Counted from the stretch's first letter, positions 37,046-49,438 are shown. The stretch: DNA of 64,000 nucleotides from Cordia subcordata (GCA_028554755.1 JAPTOF010000003.1:2770501-2834500); one strand, 5' to 3'. Numbers and translations: made by a program. Notes: generated by a model from the sequence alone, not told the origin.

Positions 37046-39000
37046 TTGAATTCAGTACCAGAAATTGATCTGTCTAAATCTACACTTTCCTATCCTTCAG
37101 TTTTTGTTACTTATTCTCAAAATCATGGTAATCATGATTCAGGTTCTTCTTCTACTCATCATTCTTCTTCTTCCATACCAGGGATATTATTTCAGGATCA
37201 GTATCTCAATTCTAGTATACACACTGATCATCATTCATCTGCTACTACTCTACCTTTAGTATCTCATTCATCTCCAACAAATTCACATTCAACTTTATCA
37301 AACAGTCCACCAGCCTTATCTCCTAATCTATCTGCACAATCTTCTACAAAGTCTTCCTCATCTTCTTCTAATTCTAATCATCCACAGTCTGAACCTTTTC
37401 ATAACTTAGCTCTACAAAGCTATCACCCTATGCTAACCAAGTCAAAGACTGGTTGTTTGCCATCTGCTTTGTATCAGTTGCATAGTCTTATCACCATATC
37501 AACTAATCATGAATCCATTACTTATAAGGAAGCAGCTAAATACTACTATTGGATGAAGGCTATGACAGAGGAATTTAAAGCTCTTCAAGATGAACATACT
37601 TGGGAGTTAGTTCCATTACCTTCAGGCAGAGTTTCTATAGGATCAAAGTGGGTGTATAAAATTAAGACTAATATAGATGGCAGTGTTGCTAGGTACAAGG
37701 CCAGGTTAGTGGCCAAAGGGTACCTGCAAGAACAAGGTATTGACTATCAAGAGACTTTTAGTCTTGTAGTCAAAAGTCCAACAATCAGGACTGTTATTTC
37801 CTTGGCTTTACATAATAACTGGGAGTTTAAACAGTTAGATGTATCGTACAACTGCAGGGGTTTCAGGATGTCACAAAGCCAGATCATGTTTGTAGGTTAA
37901 GGAAGTCTCTATATGGACTGAAACAGGGCCCAAGGGCCTGGTATAATAGACTGTCAAATTTTCTCCTTAGTCAGGGATTCAAAATCAGTGCAGCAGATAA
38001 TTCTTTGTTCATACATCATACTGCAACTGACTTTACACTAGTTATGTAAATGATATCATATTAACAGGGAGCTCTTCCACCTTTATTTCAGACCTATTAC
38101 AAGTCATGAACTCACAGTTTGCCATGAAAGATCTAGGATCTTTATCCTACTTTCTGGGCATAGAAGTGCATTATTCATCTCTAAGGGTTTCATCTTACAT
38201 CAGACAAAATATGCCAAGCAATTACTAAAGCAAGCAGGCATGACTGATTGTGCTTCTGTGACTACACCTTCTTTGTCTAAGGCAACACTCAAGACTGCAG
38301 ATAATCAAGTTTTGTATGCTAGTCCTACTCAGTTTAGAAGCTTAGTTGGTTCATTACAATACCTCACTATGACAAGGCTTGATTTGTAGTTTGCTATTAA
38401 CTCTTTGTGTCAACATATACATGCTCCCACATTGGCAAATTTTATAGCTCTTAAGAGGACATTGAGGTACATTAAGGCTACACTTGGTCAGGGGTTGTTT
38501 TTTCAGCCAGGGCCTTTGAACTTACAGGCCTTCAGTGATTTTAACTGGGCCTCAGACTCTACTGATAGAAAGTCTACATCAGGCTATGCAATCTTTTTGG
38601 GACCTAATCTTATTTCCTGGTGTTCTAAGAAACAAACTACAGTGGCAAGGTCTTCAACTGAAGCTGAATATAAAGCTATGGCTCATTCAGCCTCAGAACT
38701 AAAGTGGTTGTCCTATTTGTTTCAAGACTTGGCTATACCTACTTCTGCTCCAATTTTGCACCCTGATAATGTGTTTCCCATGGCACTAGCTACAAATCCT
38801 ATTTTTCATGCTAAAACAAAGCATATTGAAATAGACTATCACTTTTTGTCAGGGAGCAGGTCATCTCAAAGTTTTTAAAGCTATCTTACATTTCTACTAA
38901 AGACCAGGTGGCTGATCTCTTTACCAAAGCTTTGTCTCAACAACAGTTCACTCTACTTAGGTCCAAACTACCCTTGGTTTCTTTCCCAAGATCAGTTTGA
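37046..39000 (+). pseudogene. copia reverse transcriptase and RNase H (degraded)
   Basis: A Ser/His-rich linker precedes the reverse transcriptase, with IGSKWVYKIKTN and RLVAKGYLQEQGIDYQETF. A deletion removes the conserved AFL-type block after FKQLDVS, with a frame change. The catalytic box reads YVNDIILTG, so one of the two metal-binding Asp residues is lost. RNase H follows at 38,405-38,970 (FSDFNWASD, STEAEYKAM, HIEIDYHFL) and ends before the polypurine tract. Confidence 0.82.
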
Positions 39001-39007
39001 GAGGGGC

Positions 39008-39216
39008 GGATAAGGATTCTAGAAGCATCTAGATATGTTAGTTATGTTTTCAGTTAATGTACAGCTATAGTTAGTTAACAGTACAGCTATAGTTATTTAG
39101 TAGTACAACTGGCATAAATACTTAAGTCATGTGCTTTCTATAAATAGAGAGATGTACTTATCATTCAGTAACTGAAATCAATGGAATCATTTTATTTCTC
39201 TTTCTAAATTTCTTCA
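39008..39216 (+). repeat. 3' LTR of the second copia element
   Basis: 209 bp and collinear with the 5' LTR, but starting GGATAAGG in place of TGATAAGG and with one fewer 22-bp unit. It is followed by the AAAAT target duplication. Confidence 0.92.
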
Positions 39217-39221
39217 AAAAT

Positions 39222-40787
39222 ATGCTACTTTTTATTTTCTTTTTTGGGCTAAATAAAGATATGCTACTTTTAAGAAGAGTATAATGCTTTATTTCCGGGT
39301 CTCAGTATAAGTGATGCTCATGTACAGGGGCTCCTAAAGGCTATTATGCATCTTCAGTCTCTAAAACCATCAGAAAGAAGAAAAATAAATCTTCAGATGT
39401 TCAATAGGAAGATAGTTAGACAAGAACTAGAAGATACAGGTACTTTAAATAAGTAATACCATTAATAGTTCATGATTATTCTTAGGGATCAAATCATTAA
39501 ATAGAATATGAGCTCCAACAACTTACAACCTCTCTCTCTCTCCTTGAAATCTCAAAGCAGCATTACTTTATTTTAATAACCAGATTCTCACCATTATTCT
39601 AAACAAAGCAACATCTAAACATCTACAACACAAAAGCAATTCAAGAAGTGCTACCTAAGTTAAGCAGATGGGGAATTAGTATAAACAAAAATTACCAACT
39701 AAGAATTATATTCTTCTCAACCTCTTGCAGCACTTGAAATCTATTATTAGCTTTTGCTCCACTTGATTCACCTATTCTCGTCGGTTAGGCCTTTTCTCGA
39801 ACACTCTGTCATCATTCCGTTCTCCTATTTCATTTTTACCTTTGTTCTCCTGTCTAGCACCTCCTGCAGGTCCATGACCCCTACCAAATCCACTCCCAGA
39901 ACCCCAAAAAAAAGGCCAAAAAACAACAAAATGAGTTAATCTTATATAGATGCTTCCCGGCGACCGCAATCAAGAGTGCAAGTAGAAGCAATAACATACC
40001 TGACACGCAACAATCTAAATCTCTCACAACAACTAAGCAAATATACGTGCTCTCAGCCATCTCTTTACACAATAACCACGACGTGGTAAACAACAACACA
40101 GTGGAAGAAGACGTGGCGAAGGAACACAATCAGGGCTTTGCAACATAATGGCTTGAACCAGGATGACGTTGTTTTGGCCTTTTGGCAAGGGGGTAAAAAA
40201 AACCAGTATAAATGACGACATTTGTACAAAAACATAAAAACTACTCACAAAGTACAAACTGTGTCGTTTGTACCAAGAAAACCAATGGATTGCTTCTTAT
40301 ACATATATAGAAAATATATATTACTTCATTACTTAAGGAAGCAAGAAGCCAACCATACATGTCACATTATCACTGTCAGCTTTTATCCCCAGAAGCAGTG
40401 GAGCTCAACAGTCAACTCATTGCATTCATGTAACTTGTAAGAGCGAAATTAGGAGAGATCTCAAATCAAATGGACTCGAATTCCTTTCTTGAAATGAGCC
40501 CACATTGGTTATACGAGATATCTCTATATATATTCAGGGCATGCTTGATAGTTTAATTCATCTTTTATCATGTGATGATGATTGAATCCAACCAGTAATC
40601 CCCAATGGTTAAGGAAATTCGCCCGTAATTTGTCCCTGCTAGGAAAGACTTAACATTTTAAGACAGCCATTCTTTTCCCATATGGATAACAAGCACTTTA
40701 CGATAGCAACATCTGGCAAAAATGATTTTCCATCAATCAGTTATACTTTGACAAGAAAAAGAAAAAAAGAAAAAGCAATTTTCCAGG
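39222..40787. other. between copia element and PPR gene, no gene proven
   Basis: The right part is the 3' flank of the PPR gene. A minus-strand open stretch ending at 39,772 has a Gly/Arg-rich C-terminus (GFGRGHGPAGGARQENK), but no convincing exon structure connects it to an upstream start. Confidence 0.45.
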
Positions 40788-43295
40788 TTACAATGACTTC
40801 CTACCAACAAGAGGTTTAGGAGGAGACAAGGATCTAATTTCAGGTGCAGAACTGGGAAAAAGTGTGTTGAGTTTATGCATCAATATATCAGCCCTCGATG
40901 GTATCTCATTCAACAAAAACTGCTGAACAATTGGTTTCTTGAACCACTCCAACACAGAATCTCCAGGGGCCCTTAAAACAACTTTGCTAACCTCGAAAGG
41001 TGATTCCACAGAGCTCAACATCTTTGCAACCACAATTTTCAGAGTTGGTCCAGTCACCAGCTTAATTCGTCGTGGGACGACACCATAATACAGCATTCGC
41101 TTCCTGAACCTGTGAAGCGTGTGCACTACTGCTATTAGAGCTGCTCCAACCGACAAATTCCTCACATCAAGGGACCAGGCAATATGTTGATCAAAGACTA
41201 TTGCCTTTGGGAACAGTTTATTCTCGTAAGCAACCTTCCATACACAACGTGCGCGATTTATCTGTCCCATCAGAACAAGGTAATTAAGGAGAACATTGAC
41301 AAAGTACCTGGCAGCTCCTTCTTCCAACTCATAATCGATATCCTGGAAAAATTCCCGGACAAATGATAAAACTGGTTTTTTCCTCTGCTCTGGCCCAGTG
41401 AAGAGTCCACACATGAACGAATGTGCCTTATGTTTCGTAGCACTCAGGATTGCCATCAAATGCCTCTCATTACGCTCATCCTGACATCTTACCAAATGGG
41501 CCATAATAGATGTGTAAAGTATGAGATCAACCTTAGCAGCACTGTTCACATAAGTTTCAAGTAGAGGCTTAGCAGACTCATATAGACCACTTTTCATGCA
41601 TGACTCAAAGAGCTGTCTAATGATAAAATTATTTGTTCGGATTCCTGATGAACCCATAAACCGTAGCCACCTCAGGGCAAGATCAACAGAGCCATCCTTG
41701 ATAAAAACCATTAGAACATCACTGGCATTGACGTCAACAGAATATCCCATAGCCTTCATTTCAAGCAAAATTTTTGCAGCAACATCCACAAGCTTCTTTT
41801 TGGCCAAGAGTGTCAGCAACGCTGTATAAGTACCAAGCCCAGGTCTGAGACCAGCATTTGTCATTGAATTATATAGCTTCATGACAGCATCTACGTGGCC
41901 AGAGGCAGCATGCATCTCCAAGAGAGAAGAATAGGTAGAGGGAGTAGGTAAAAGTCCAGCCTTTTCCATATCTGAAAAGATGGACATTGCAATGTCAAGC
42001 TTTCCAGATCTTGCATGAGACTCAACAATAATTGTGTATAGCCCAAAGTTAGGTTTGAATCCTGCTTTTTTCATCTCATCCCACAGCCTTAGAGCTGTGT
42101 CCAGCTTGCCAGCCTTAGCAAATGACTCAATCATAGAAACAAACATGGTCGCAGATGGCCTGAGCCCAAAACCTTGCATCTCCATATATACCTTCATTGA
42201 TGTGTCCAGCCTCCCAGCTTTTCCCAATGAATCAACAAGTGAAGCAAAAATATTAAAATTGGGCCGGAAGTTCTTTTCTTTCATCTGCTGAAACAGCTTA
42301 AATGCTGCATCAAGACGCCCTGATTTAGCAAGACTAGGTATCATCAACTCATAAGTGGATGCATCAAAGGAACAACCAGCTTCTTCCATGTTCTCATACA
42401 TCTCAAATGCCTTATATGGCAAACCCTTGTTCAGGAACAAGGTTATCAGTGAGTTGTAAGTTGAAGTATCCACTTCGCAACCAGACTCTTGAATCTTCTT
42501 AAAACAACAGAATGCCACCTCCAATTTCTCAGCTTTTGCTAGGTATTGAATGACCCGATTATAGGCATTGAACAATGCTACACCTTTCTCAGCACTAGAA
42601 TCTTGAACCATATCATCAAAGACCGATTGAATCCCTTCATAATCCCTACTCTGATTCAACCTATCAAACAATGTAATATAGCAATAATCACTCGGCGAAA
42701 ACCAAGATTGCCTCCTAGCCCATCGGAACAAACTCAATGAAGCATCACTATCTTCAATAACCTTCAGAGCCTGGGTAACCTGAGTCATGTTTGGCACAAA
42801 TTGAAGTTTATCCAATTGGGTCTCCATCTCAGGACCCCACCTCCACCTCTTAACAATCTCAACTATCTTTGCCACGGCAGACGCATTCAGAATGGGCTTC
42901 TTTAACCCACCCACCATTACATAGTCATCAAGCATCCGCTCTACCGACCTTATACCTTTACCCGAGTAAATAACAGTACCTGATTCATCTAAATAATCTA
43001 TCTCTTCAGTCCACTCATTAGACAAGTCATCACCATTCTTTGCAGAACAATAATTTCTATTGAAGTTTCGATCTTTTGCAGCAGAAAAGCCATTAGATAG
43101 GGATACAGTAGAATTAGAATTATACAAATAGGATAAAAATCTGAGCTTTGTACAATTCGGAACCAGAATTGGATAACCATAAGGTGGAAAAAATCCAGGG
43201 TTATCTTTCAGAAGAAGATGGCACTTACTGATGATGTACCTCGCATTTATGATGTTCTTAGGAGATATACAACTCAGAAAAATCATCGTCACCAC
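40788..43295 (-). CDS. EMB2217: PPR-SMR protein, EMB2217 type, mitochondrial
   Basis: An intronless 835-aa protein, close to the roughly 836 aa I recall for Arabidopsis At1g79490 (EMB2217, needed for embryo development). The N-terminal 60 residues are rich in basic and hydroxyl residues and few acids, as in an organelle transit peptide. Residues about 240-590 hold about ten tandem 35-residue P-class PPR motifs, such as YNSLITLFLNKGLPYKAFEM, YELMIPSLAKSGRLDAAFKL and YTALLTLLAKKKLVDVAAKI, which bind RNA. The C-terminal third has an SMR-like domain (HIAWSLDVRNLSVGAALIAV, then RRIKLVTGPTLKIVVAKML). Such proteins act in organelle RNA processing. The first Met of the frame is used. The gene is intact. 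It neighbours KDSA, as in Arabidopsis. Confidence 0.93.
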   Translation of the reverse strand: MVTMIFLSCISPKNIINARYIISKCHLLLKDNPGFFPPYGYPILVPNCTKLRFLSYLYNSNSTVSLSNGFSAAKDRNFNRNYCSAKNGDDLSNEWTEEIDYLDESGTVIYSGKGIRSVERMLDDYVMVGGLKKPILNASAVAKIVEIVKRWRWGPEMETQLDKLQFVPNMTQVTQALKVIEDSDASLSLFRWARRQSWFSPSDYCYITLFDRLNQSRDYEGIQSVFDDMVQDSSAEKGVALFNAYNRVIQYLAKAEKLEVAFCCFKKIQESGCEVDTSTYNSLITLFLNKGLPYKAFEMYENMEEAGCSFDASTYELMIPSLAKSGRLDAAFKLFQQMKEKNFRPNFNIFASLVDSLGKAGRLDTSMKVYMEMQGFGLRPSATMFVSMIESFAKAGKLDTALRLWDEMKKAGFKPNFGLYTIIVESHARSGKLDIAMSIFSDMEKAGLLPTPSTYSSLLEMHAASGHVDAVMKLYNSMTNAGLRPGLGTYTALLTLLAKKKLVDVAAKILLEMKAMGYSVDVNASDVLMVFIKDGSVDLALRWLRFMGSSGIRTNNFIIRQLFESCMKSGLYESAKPLLETYVNSAAKVDLILYTSIMAHLVRCQDERNERHLMAILSATKHKAHSFMCGLFTGPEQRKKPVLSFVREFFQDIDYELEEGAARYFVNVLLNYLVLMGQINRARCVWKVAYENKLFPKAIVFDQHIAWSLDVRNLSVGAALIAVVHTLHRFRKRMLYYGVVPRRIKLVTGPTLKIVVAKMLSSVESPFEVSKVVLRAPGDSVLEWFKKPIVQQFLLNEIPSRADILMHKLNTLFPSSAPEIRSLSPPKPLVGRKSL

Positions 43296-43571
43296 ATCAA
43301 TTCAGCTGAGCTCACCAAAACCCTTTAAACCCTAAGGCTGAATCCAACAGCCTCGCTAAAACACACTTCTCGCTACTTTGAAGGAGCTCACCACAAAATT
43401 TTTCTCCAGCCGCCTCGCCATTTCAGGGAGCTCCACAAATTAGCTTTTTTCCCTTGCCAGATTTGTTGAGCAAAATAAGCCTCCCCAAACGTTTCTTCCC
43501 GTACAGCCAATAATTAAAAAAAGAAAAGAAAAAAGAAAGAAAAAACAGAAAGCTGCAAGAATCAACGGTAA

Positions 43572-43626
<55 letters not shown>

Positions 43627-44272
43627 TAAATAAATAAATAAATAAACAAATAAAATAAAACAGAGCGTGTTAGTTGGGGTTGTGGTTTCTATGGGTAGTG
43701 GGGTGGCGTGGTGTTTTTATGGTGGTAGACTGGTGGGGCGGAGGAACGTTACAGGGGAAGGGAGTGGGGGTTTAGGAAGACGATGGCTGAAGAGTAGAAG
43801 TAGAGGTTTGTGTGTGTGTATGTGTGTGTGTTTTTTTTTTTTTCCATTTTATATGTGCAGTTAGGGTTTACAAAATTATAAGTTTTTACTATATATTAAA
43901 CCCCCTTGACTTTTACTATTTATTTTTTAAGTCATTCTTAATTTTATTTATAAAATATTTAAGTTTTAAATAATTAAAATTAAATATTAATATTATTAAT
44001 CAAAATTTTTAATATTATTTTTAAGATTTTTAAATATACATATATATATAAAAGGATAATATATATTAACGATAAATAAGAAAGTATTAAAACAAAAAAT
44101 TAGATTGGGAGTGAAAAATAGAGAAGCTATTAGACTAAATTGAGATGAAAAGTTCCTAAAAAGAAAGATAGGGAAATTTTTAGAGTATAACTGATAAGAT
44201 GAGCCGCTAAACAAAGAGAAGATGAGTTTGACTTGCTAAACATAGGAAAAAAATAAAGAAGTTGTTGGAGTT

Positions 44273-44284
<12 letters not shown>
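43296..44284. other. PPR promoter region and AT-rich spacer
   Basis: No TATA box stands out. The interval contains the AAT microsatellite, a G-rich stretch (43,670-43,790) and short AT runs. Confidence 0.45.
43571..43643. repeat. AAT trinucleotide microsatellite followed by AAAT units
   Basis: About seventeen AAT units about 280 bp upstream of the PPR start codon, then several AAAT units. Confidence 0.9.

Positions 44285-44304
<20 letters not shown>
44274..44304. repeat. AT dinucleotide microsatellite
   Basis: About 15 AT units at the left border of dispersed-repeat copy 3. Copy 1 also has TA runs at this border. Confidence 0.9.
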
Positions 44305-44307
<3 letters not shown>

Positions 44308-44850
44308 CATAGTTCATATTACCACAAGTCATTAGAGTGGTTAAGGACAGATATATATTTTATTTGAGGATAACAAGAATTGATAGTAGCGACTTTAGAA
44401 TTTTAGAAAAGGGAATTTTATCTAAAATTTAAGAGAAGGAATAGTCAAATATATTTTATTTGTATTTATATTTTGTAAAAATCACATAAAATTCTGTATA
44501 ATTTTAAAACTATTAAATTATTCCGACACCTTGTGAATGTCCTTGTTTGCAAGTAGCTTTATCATCCAAAGATGTGCGGGAGTTAGATAAGTTTGTTTCT
44601 TTTCTCCTTTGGGCGATTCATGTATATTAAGGGCAGTAGATTCATGGAGTGACTTTTTATTCTTGAAAATCTCATTGTTAGGAATGGGATTCTTAGGAAT
44701 GTGTTTGTCAAAACATAACTAACAGGTTGGTACAATCAAAATATTCCTGGAAATATTTCATCAAATTCTCGAAAATATTTTGTTGTTATATTTGTTATAG
44801 GCTCAATTTTTAAAAATAATAAGTAAATTTCTAAAAATGCCATTGGCCGA
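44285..44850 (+). repeat. dispersed ~550-bp repeat, copy 3
   Basis: It runs from ACCACAAGTCATTAGAG through AAAACTATTAAATTATTCC to AATGCCATTGGCCGAAAA. It is collinear with 17,930-18,415 and 8,030-8,595 but is not accompanied by an acidic-repeat gene. It is either the tail of a third duplicated unit or a mobile element. Confidence 0.7.
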
Positions 44851-47346
44851 AAAAGACAAATATCACATTTCTTTTCACTATCTGTATTCTTCTCTTTTAA
44901 TTTTATCCAAAATACTCAAAAAACTCAAGAATGTCCCCCCCCCCCCCTCATACAGAAATGAATATTGAATATTAATCATGTGAATAGTGAATTCTGCAAA
45001 ACGTGATATTTTTAAAAATATTTTTGTAAAACAATCATAGGAATATTATATTTGTAACTTAATTTCTCCTAGAACCTTATAAAAAATGGGCCACCCTAGG
45101 CCAGTTCCTTACCTTCTAACACTTACATGAGTAAGTAATGCTCCCTAGGGGGATAGGGGATAGCGATCCAAAGAACTTTAGAGTTGAGCATAGTGTAATA
45201 TAGTGTAATATCGTGAGTGTTTTCTATAATATATATTTTGTGTGATTTATATAATTATATAATAAAAAAATCAGTTTTGTTAGAATTTTATTAATTTATT
45301 TAAAATATATTATTTTCAATTTAAATATTCAAGAGACATAGTAATGAAAATTTTAAAAGTCAAGAAATTAATTTAACATTTGAATATTTTTATTCAATTT
45401 GTTATTGAGGTATTAACTGTTAAGTAAAAATAAAACATAAAAAAAATTGAAGAAGTAACTGAACTTGTTGCGTATCACCTCATTTTTGTTAATAGTAAAA
45501 AGAAAATTAATGAGGTTAGCTCTTAAGTAAAATTAAGGCATAAAACAATAAACAAGAAAATAACACTACCTACACTGCGCATGTTGAACCTATTGGTATA
45601 ATTATATTAATATTATTGCTTTGATGATGCCATAGTTGCATTGTTTACATTTGCAGATTGAAGAGTTATGGAGAATACTTGAAGAATTAGTATAGTCTCT
45701 TCTTTTTTAGTCTTGCTAATTTGATCTTAGTAAATAGATACTATTATGAGCTCAATAACTTCTTGTCTTGTATGCATATTCATTAACTTTGTACATGCTC
45801 CTTAGATTTCAATCTTAGATCATCTTTTCTCCGTAATTAAGTGTATGTACCATATCTAGTGTATGCTCATGCATCATATCATTACCTTTATAAGAATACA
45901 TGTGAGTGTATATGCATAAGATAATTTTTCCTGTAGAGAATTGGTTTCTTTAGTCCACTTCTATGCCTCATTGAGTAATACGTACAACAGTATTTTCTAT
46001 TGCATTGATAAATGTCACATTGAGATATATATGTGATTGTATATATGTACATATGCTTAGATCTTTAAGAAATCTACAGTAAAAGTGCACCTAACTTGAG
46101 TATAACTTTGCATTATAGGTATTTGAGTGTTTAGTACATGATATAAACCTATGGATTAATACCCTTGCATGCTCAAAGTTTTTTTCTCGCAAAAATCTAA
46201 AAATCTTAAGTTGAGTGGTAGTTTAAACTTAGCATTTAATTCATTGCATGCTTAGTTGGTGCAACATTTATTGTGATACAATCTTATGAGTGTTAGTTGT
46301 TTTTTTAAGCTGTTAAAAACATGCTATTGTGCATTAGGTACAAAAAGTGGCTTTTTGAAAAAGTCAAACCAGCTTTTTAAGCTTTTTTTGCAGCTACCAG
46401 CTAAGATAGCTTGTCGACTGGCTCAGTCGACTGGCACAAACAGAGAGCATTTTCTCTCCACTGGCTGAGCTAGGCGGTTGACTAGTAGTGTCGATCGGCT
46501 AGTAGTGTCGATCGGCTAGGCCTTTTAGCTCATTGGAAGTATCGGTTGAGCTAGGAGGTCGATCGGTACAGTCAACCAATAGACCCTTTTGTGCTTTTTA
46601 AAATTTGACCATTAGAAACTCTACTTTTTGATATTATAAAAAGGAAATCTACTTTTTGACATTATAAATACACTTTTCACCTCCCAACTTAGAACATAAC
46701 TTGATCCAAACTCTCTCTGCAATCTAATAGCACTAAATGTTTTCTCTCTTATGTGTGTATCTCATTTATTGCTACCTCATTGATTGCACATCATTAGTAT
46801 TCATTGATCAAGCTATTTGAGCTTATAAATTGCTTATCCACTTAGAGCAATATAAAAAGATGTAAACACTTCTTGTATTCTTGCTCACAAGAAATCTTGT
46901 AATAAAAAACTTTACTCTTTCATTGGGTGATTGCTTTGCTTTTAGGTGGTATAGAGTGTGAGGAACATTCTATTAAGAGTGAAGGGTTTAAAATCCTCAA
47001 ATGTTGGGAGAACACTTGTGGTTCTTGTGGTGTAGTAAGGGTTGTGATCGTTGTTTACGCTCCTACAACGTACTAAACAAGAAATCAATTCATTAGTGAA
47101 GTTATCGAAACCCTAAAAGAAACCTTAGGTAATGGACTAGGCCCTTAGGAGTTCGAACCACTCTAAATCGCTACGTTTGATCTTCTTATCCCTCAAACTC
47201 GTTACAATTCAAGTATGTGTGATTGTTTGAAATATTTGAAAAGAGTTTTTAATGTTTATTTGTGCCATTAATTCAATTCATCCCCGTCTCCCCTCCTCCC
47301 CCCTTTCTTGGATTCATTGTCTGGGCAATAATGCACCATATACACA
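44851..47346. other. repeat-rich intergenic, possible old LTR at 45,580-47,270
   Basis: Contains a C run at 44,936-44,947. From TGTTGAACCTATTGG (45,581) to ATTCAATTCATCCCC (47,270) the sequence resembles a long plant LTR with its C-rich border, but no partner LTR, primer site or target duplication is visible. A short repeat GTCGATCGGCTAGTA lies near 46,490. Confidence 0.35.
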
Positions 47347-47968
47347 GTGCTCATACTAAACACTGTACACCGTATTGTGCGTGAACAGTAAATGCGCACG
47401 GTACGTAACAGTACATGTGTTCAAAATTTTTATATTATAGGTTCAAAACTCTTATATTAAGTTGCAAACACGTTCAAAACTCTTATATTACATGTTCAAA
47501 AGTTTAAAAGCAAGTTCACAAAATAAAAATTATAATCTCATAAATTTTATACTCTATGTTAAAAACTTTTATATTACATGTTCACATGTTCACAATTCGT
47601 ATATTATTTTTTCAAAATTCTTATATTACATGTTCAAAAGTCTTATATTACAAATTCAAAGGTTTAAAAGCAAGTTCACAAAATCAAATTATAATCTCAT
47701 AAATTTTATACTCTATGTTCAAAACTCTTATATTACATATTCAAAATTCTTATATTAAGTTGCAAACATGTTCATAATTTTGAGTTCAAAATTTTGAACA
47801 TGTTTGTAGCTTAATATAAGAATTTTGAACCTATAATATAAAAATTTTAAACGTACAATATAAAAGTTTTGAACCTATAATATAAGAATTTTGAACACAT
47901 ATACTATTATGTATTGTGCGCGTATACTGTTCACACACAGTACGGTGTATAGTGCTTCTTAAGAGCAC
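47347..47968 (+). mobile_element. foldback/MITE-like element with long inverted repeats
   Basis: The left end (GTGCTCATACTAAACACTG, then TACACCGTATTGTGCGTGAA) is the imperfect inverted complement of the right end over about 110 bp, including TGTTCAAAATT and TATATTATAGGTTCAAAA. Between the arms lie many copies of TTCAAAACTCTTATATTACA-type units in both orientations. No coding capacity. I could not settle the target duplication, so the superfamily (Mutator-like or other) is open. Confidence 0.6.
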
Positions 47969-49330
47969 CATCCCTATGGAGCACAGTAAAAATTGCGAGA
48001 AAATAAACCTATTGAGTTACCACCTTATCTATACCATATTGAGTTACCAATTTATCTAAAAGCTTAAGATTATTTTGTAAAAAGAATATTAGTGTATTTA
48101 CTTATTGTATTAATAGAACCATAAATTTGTCTCTTTCTTAGTCAAAAAAATCATAAATTAATCTAAAACATGTATTGGAATATTAACAATATATTTATAA
48201 TTTTAAAGTAAATCTAATATAAAATCTCATCAAATAAGTTTTTTGCCCATATATAATATATACATATACATATATACATATATGTATGTATATGTATATG
48301 TATATATGTATGTATATATATATATATGTGAATGTATATATGTATACATATATATGTGTGTGTGTATATATATATGTGTATGTATATATGTACATGTATA
48401 CCATCTGTGAAGATAACATGTATATATGTGTGTGTATATATATATGTGTATGTATATATGTACATGTATACCATCTGTGAAGATAACATGGAAAGGGTCT
48501 CAAAAAAGTATCATGTTAGTGTATTTTAGGTCAAACTCCAATATGGATTTTACCAGTGTTCTAGTTATATTGAACTAGATTAGAAAAGAAATTAGCAGAA
48601 ATCTAAACGTCGTAGGAAAAGTAATTTTATATATATATAAGAAACAACACTTTTACACTAATTATGGTGCTTGGCATGCAAGAGAATAGATGCTCTTCGT
48701 GTAGCTCGGGTAAAACTATTGACACTTCCTTTCGATGCTTAAATATTTCAAGAATGGTCAAACTTAGACGAACATAATGTGTAGTTTATATACATGTCCT
48801 CCTTCGCAGTCTCATGTTCATGCGTATACTACTTGCGTTTATTGAACTCAGATGAACGTGCTGCATGTTTACGAGCTTATTTGGATTGGTTTTATTTCAT
48901 TATAAAACACTTTTTCTTTAAAATAATACACTTTTTTTTTGCAATATGTATTTGAAGTAATTTTCAAAAAAAAAAGTTGAAATTTTTAAAAGAGTTTAAT
49001 TGCAGACTTTTCTATAAGTTAGAAATTTTAACTTTTCACAAGAAAAAAAAATTCTTTCAAAAGCTATATATAAAAAAAAATACTTTTTAGAAAAAATAAA
49101 TTCAAATGAGTCCTATTTCACGTGTGTTATATACCTGTGGGCGTGTCTTTGTGTGTGTATATGTTTATGTATATGTAAATGTATATATACATATATATAT
49201 ATATGTATGTATGGATGTGAGTGTGTGTTTTTTTGTGTTCGTGTCTTCTTTTTTCAATGTGTAAAGGTAATACATACGTACGTACGTACATGGGAAAGTA
49301 AAATAAAGGTGTTTATCTAGTTTAGTTCAT
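47969..49330. other. intergenic, simple-sequence rich
   Basis: Contains the TA/TG array at 48,247-48,490 and shorter TA/TG tracts at about 49,150-49,210. No gene seen. Confidence 0.5.
48351..48490. repeat. 70-bp tandem duplication in a TA/TG microsatellite
   Basis: Two 70-bp copies, each ending ATACCATCTGTGAAGATAAC, at an exact 70-bp offset (CCATCTGTGA at 48,401 and 48,471), inside a TATATG-rich tract starting at about 48,247. Confidence 0.88.
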
Positions 49331-49438
49331 TTGATTAGAGATTGGTTTTTTTCAATGAACTTCTTCACTAGTGTTAATAAGATGTGCTTTCCGTTTTTAA
49401 CTTTATCAGCAATTTTCTCAGGACTTGAAATATCAACA

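Larger units (their letters stand above)
33956..39216 (+). mobile_element. defective Ty1-copia retrotransposon
   Basis: The element is 5.26 kb, flanked by a perfect 5-bp target duplication AAAAT (33,951-33,955 and 39,217-39,221). LTRs are 33,956-34,186 and 39,008-39,216. The primer-binding site TGGTATCAAGAGCCC follows the first LTR directly, and a polypurine tract, GAGAGGGGCGG, runs into the second. The order Gag, protease, integrase, reverse transcriptase, RNase H is copia. The coding region has many stops, at least one deletion in the reverse transcriptase and a nested solo LTR. The element needs help from relatives to move. It lies between KDSA and the PPR gene. Confidence 0.93.

Noticed and set aside
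39772..40060. Minus-strand Gly/Arg-rich ORF with a possible upstream exon starting MAESTYICLVV
   Set aside because: No acceptor joins the two parts in frame and the hydrophobic part is T-rich intron-like sequence. It is kept only as a remark in the spacer entry.
45581..47270. Possible long solo LTR
   Set aside because: TG start and C-rich right border are suggestive, but there is no partner, no target duplication and no primer-binding site, so it is only noted in the spacer entry.
48195..48529. Overlapping ORFs rich in Tyr, Ile, Met, Cys and Thr
   Set aside because: They are translations of the TATG/TGTA microsatellite in many frames on both strands.
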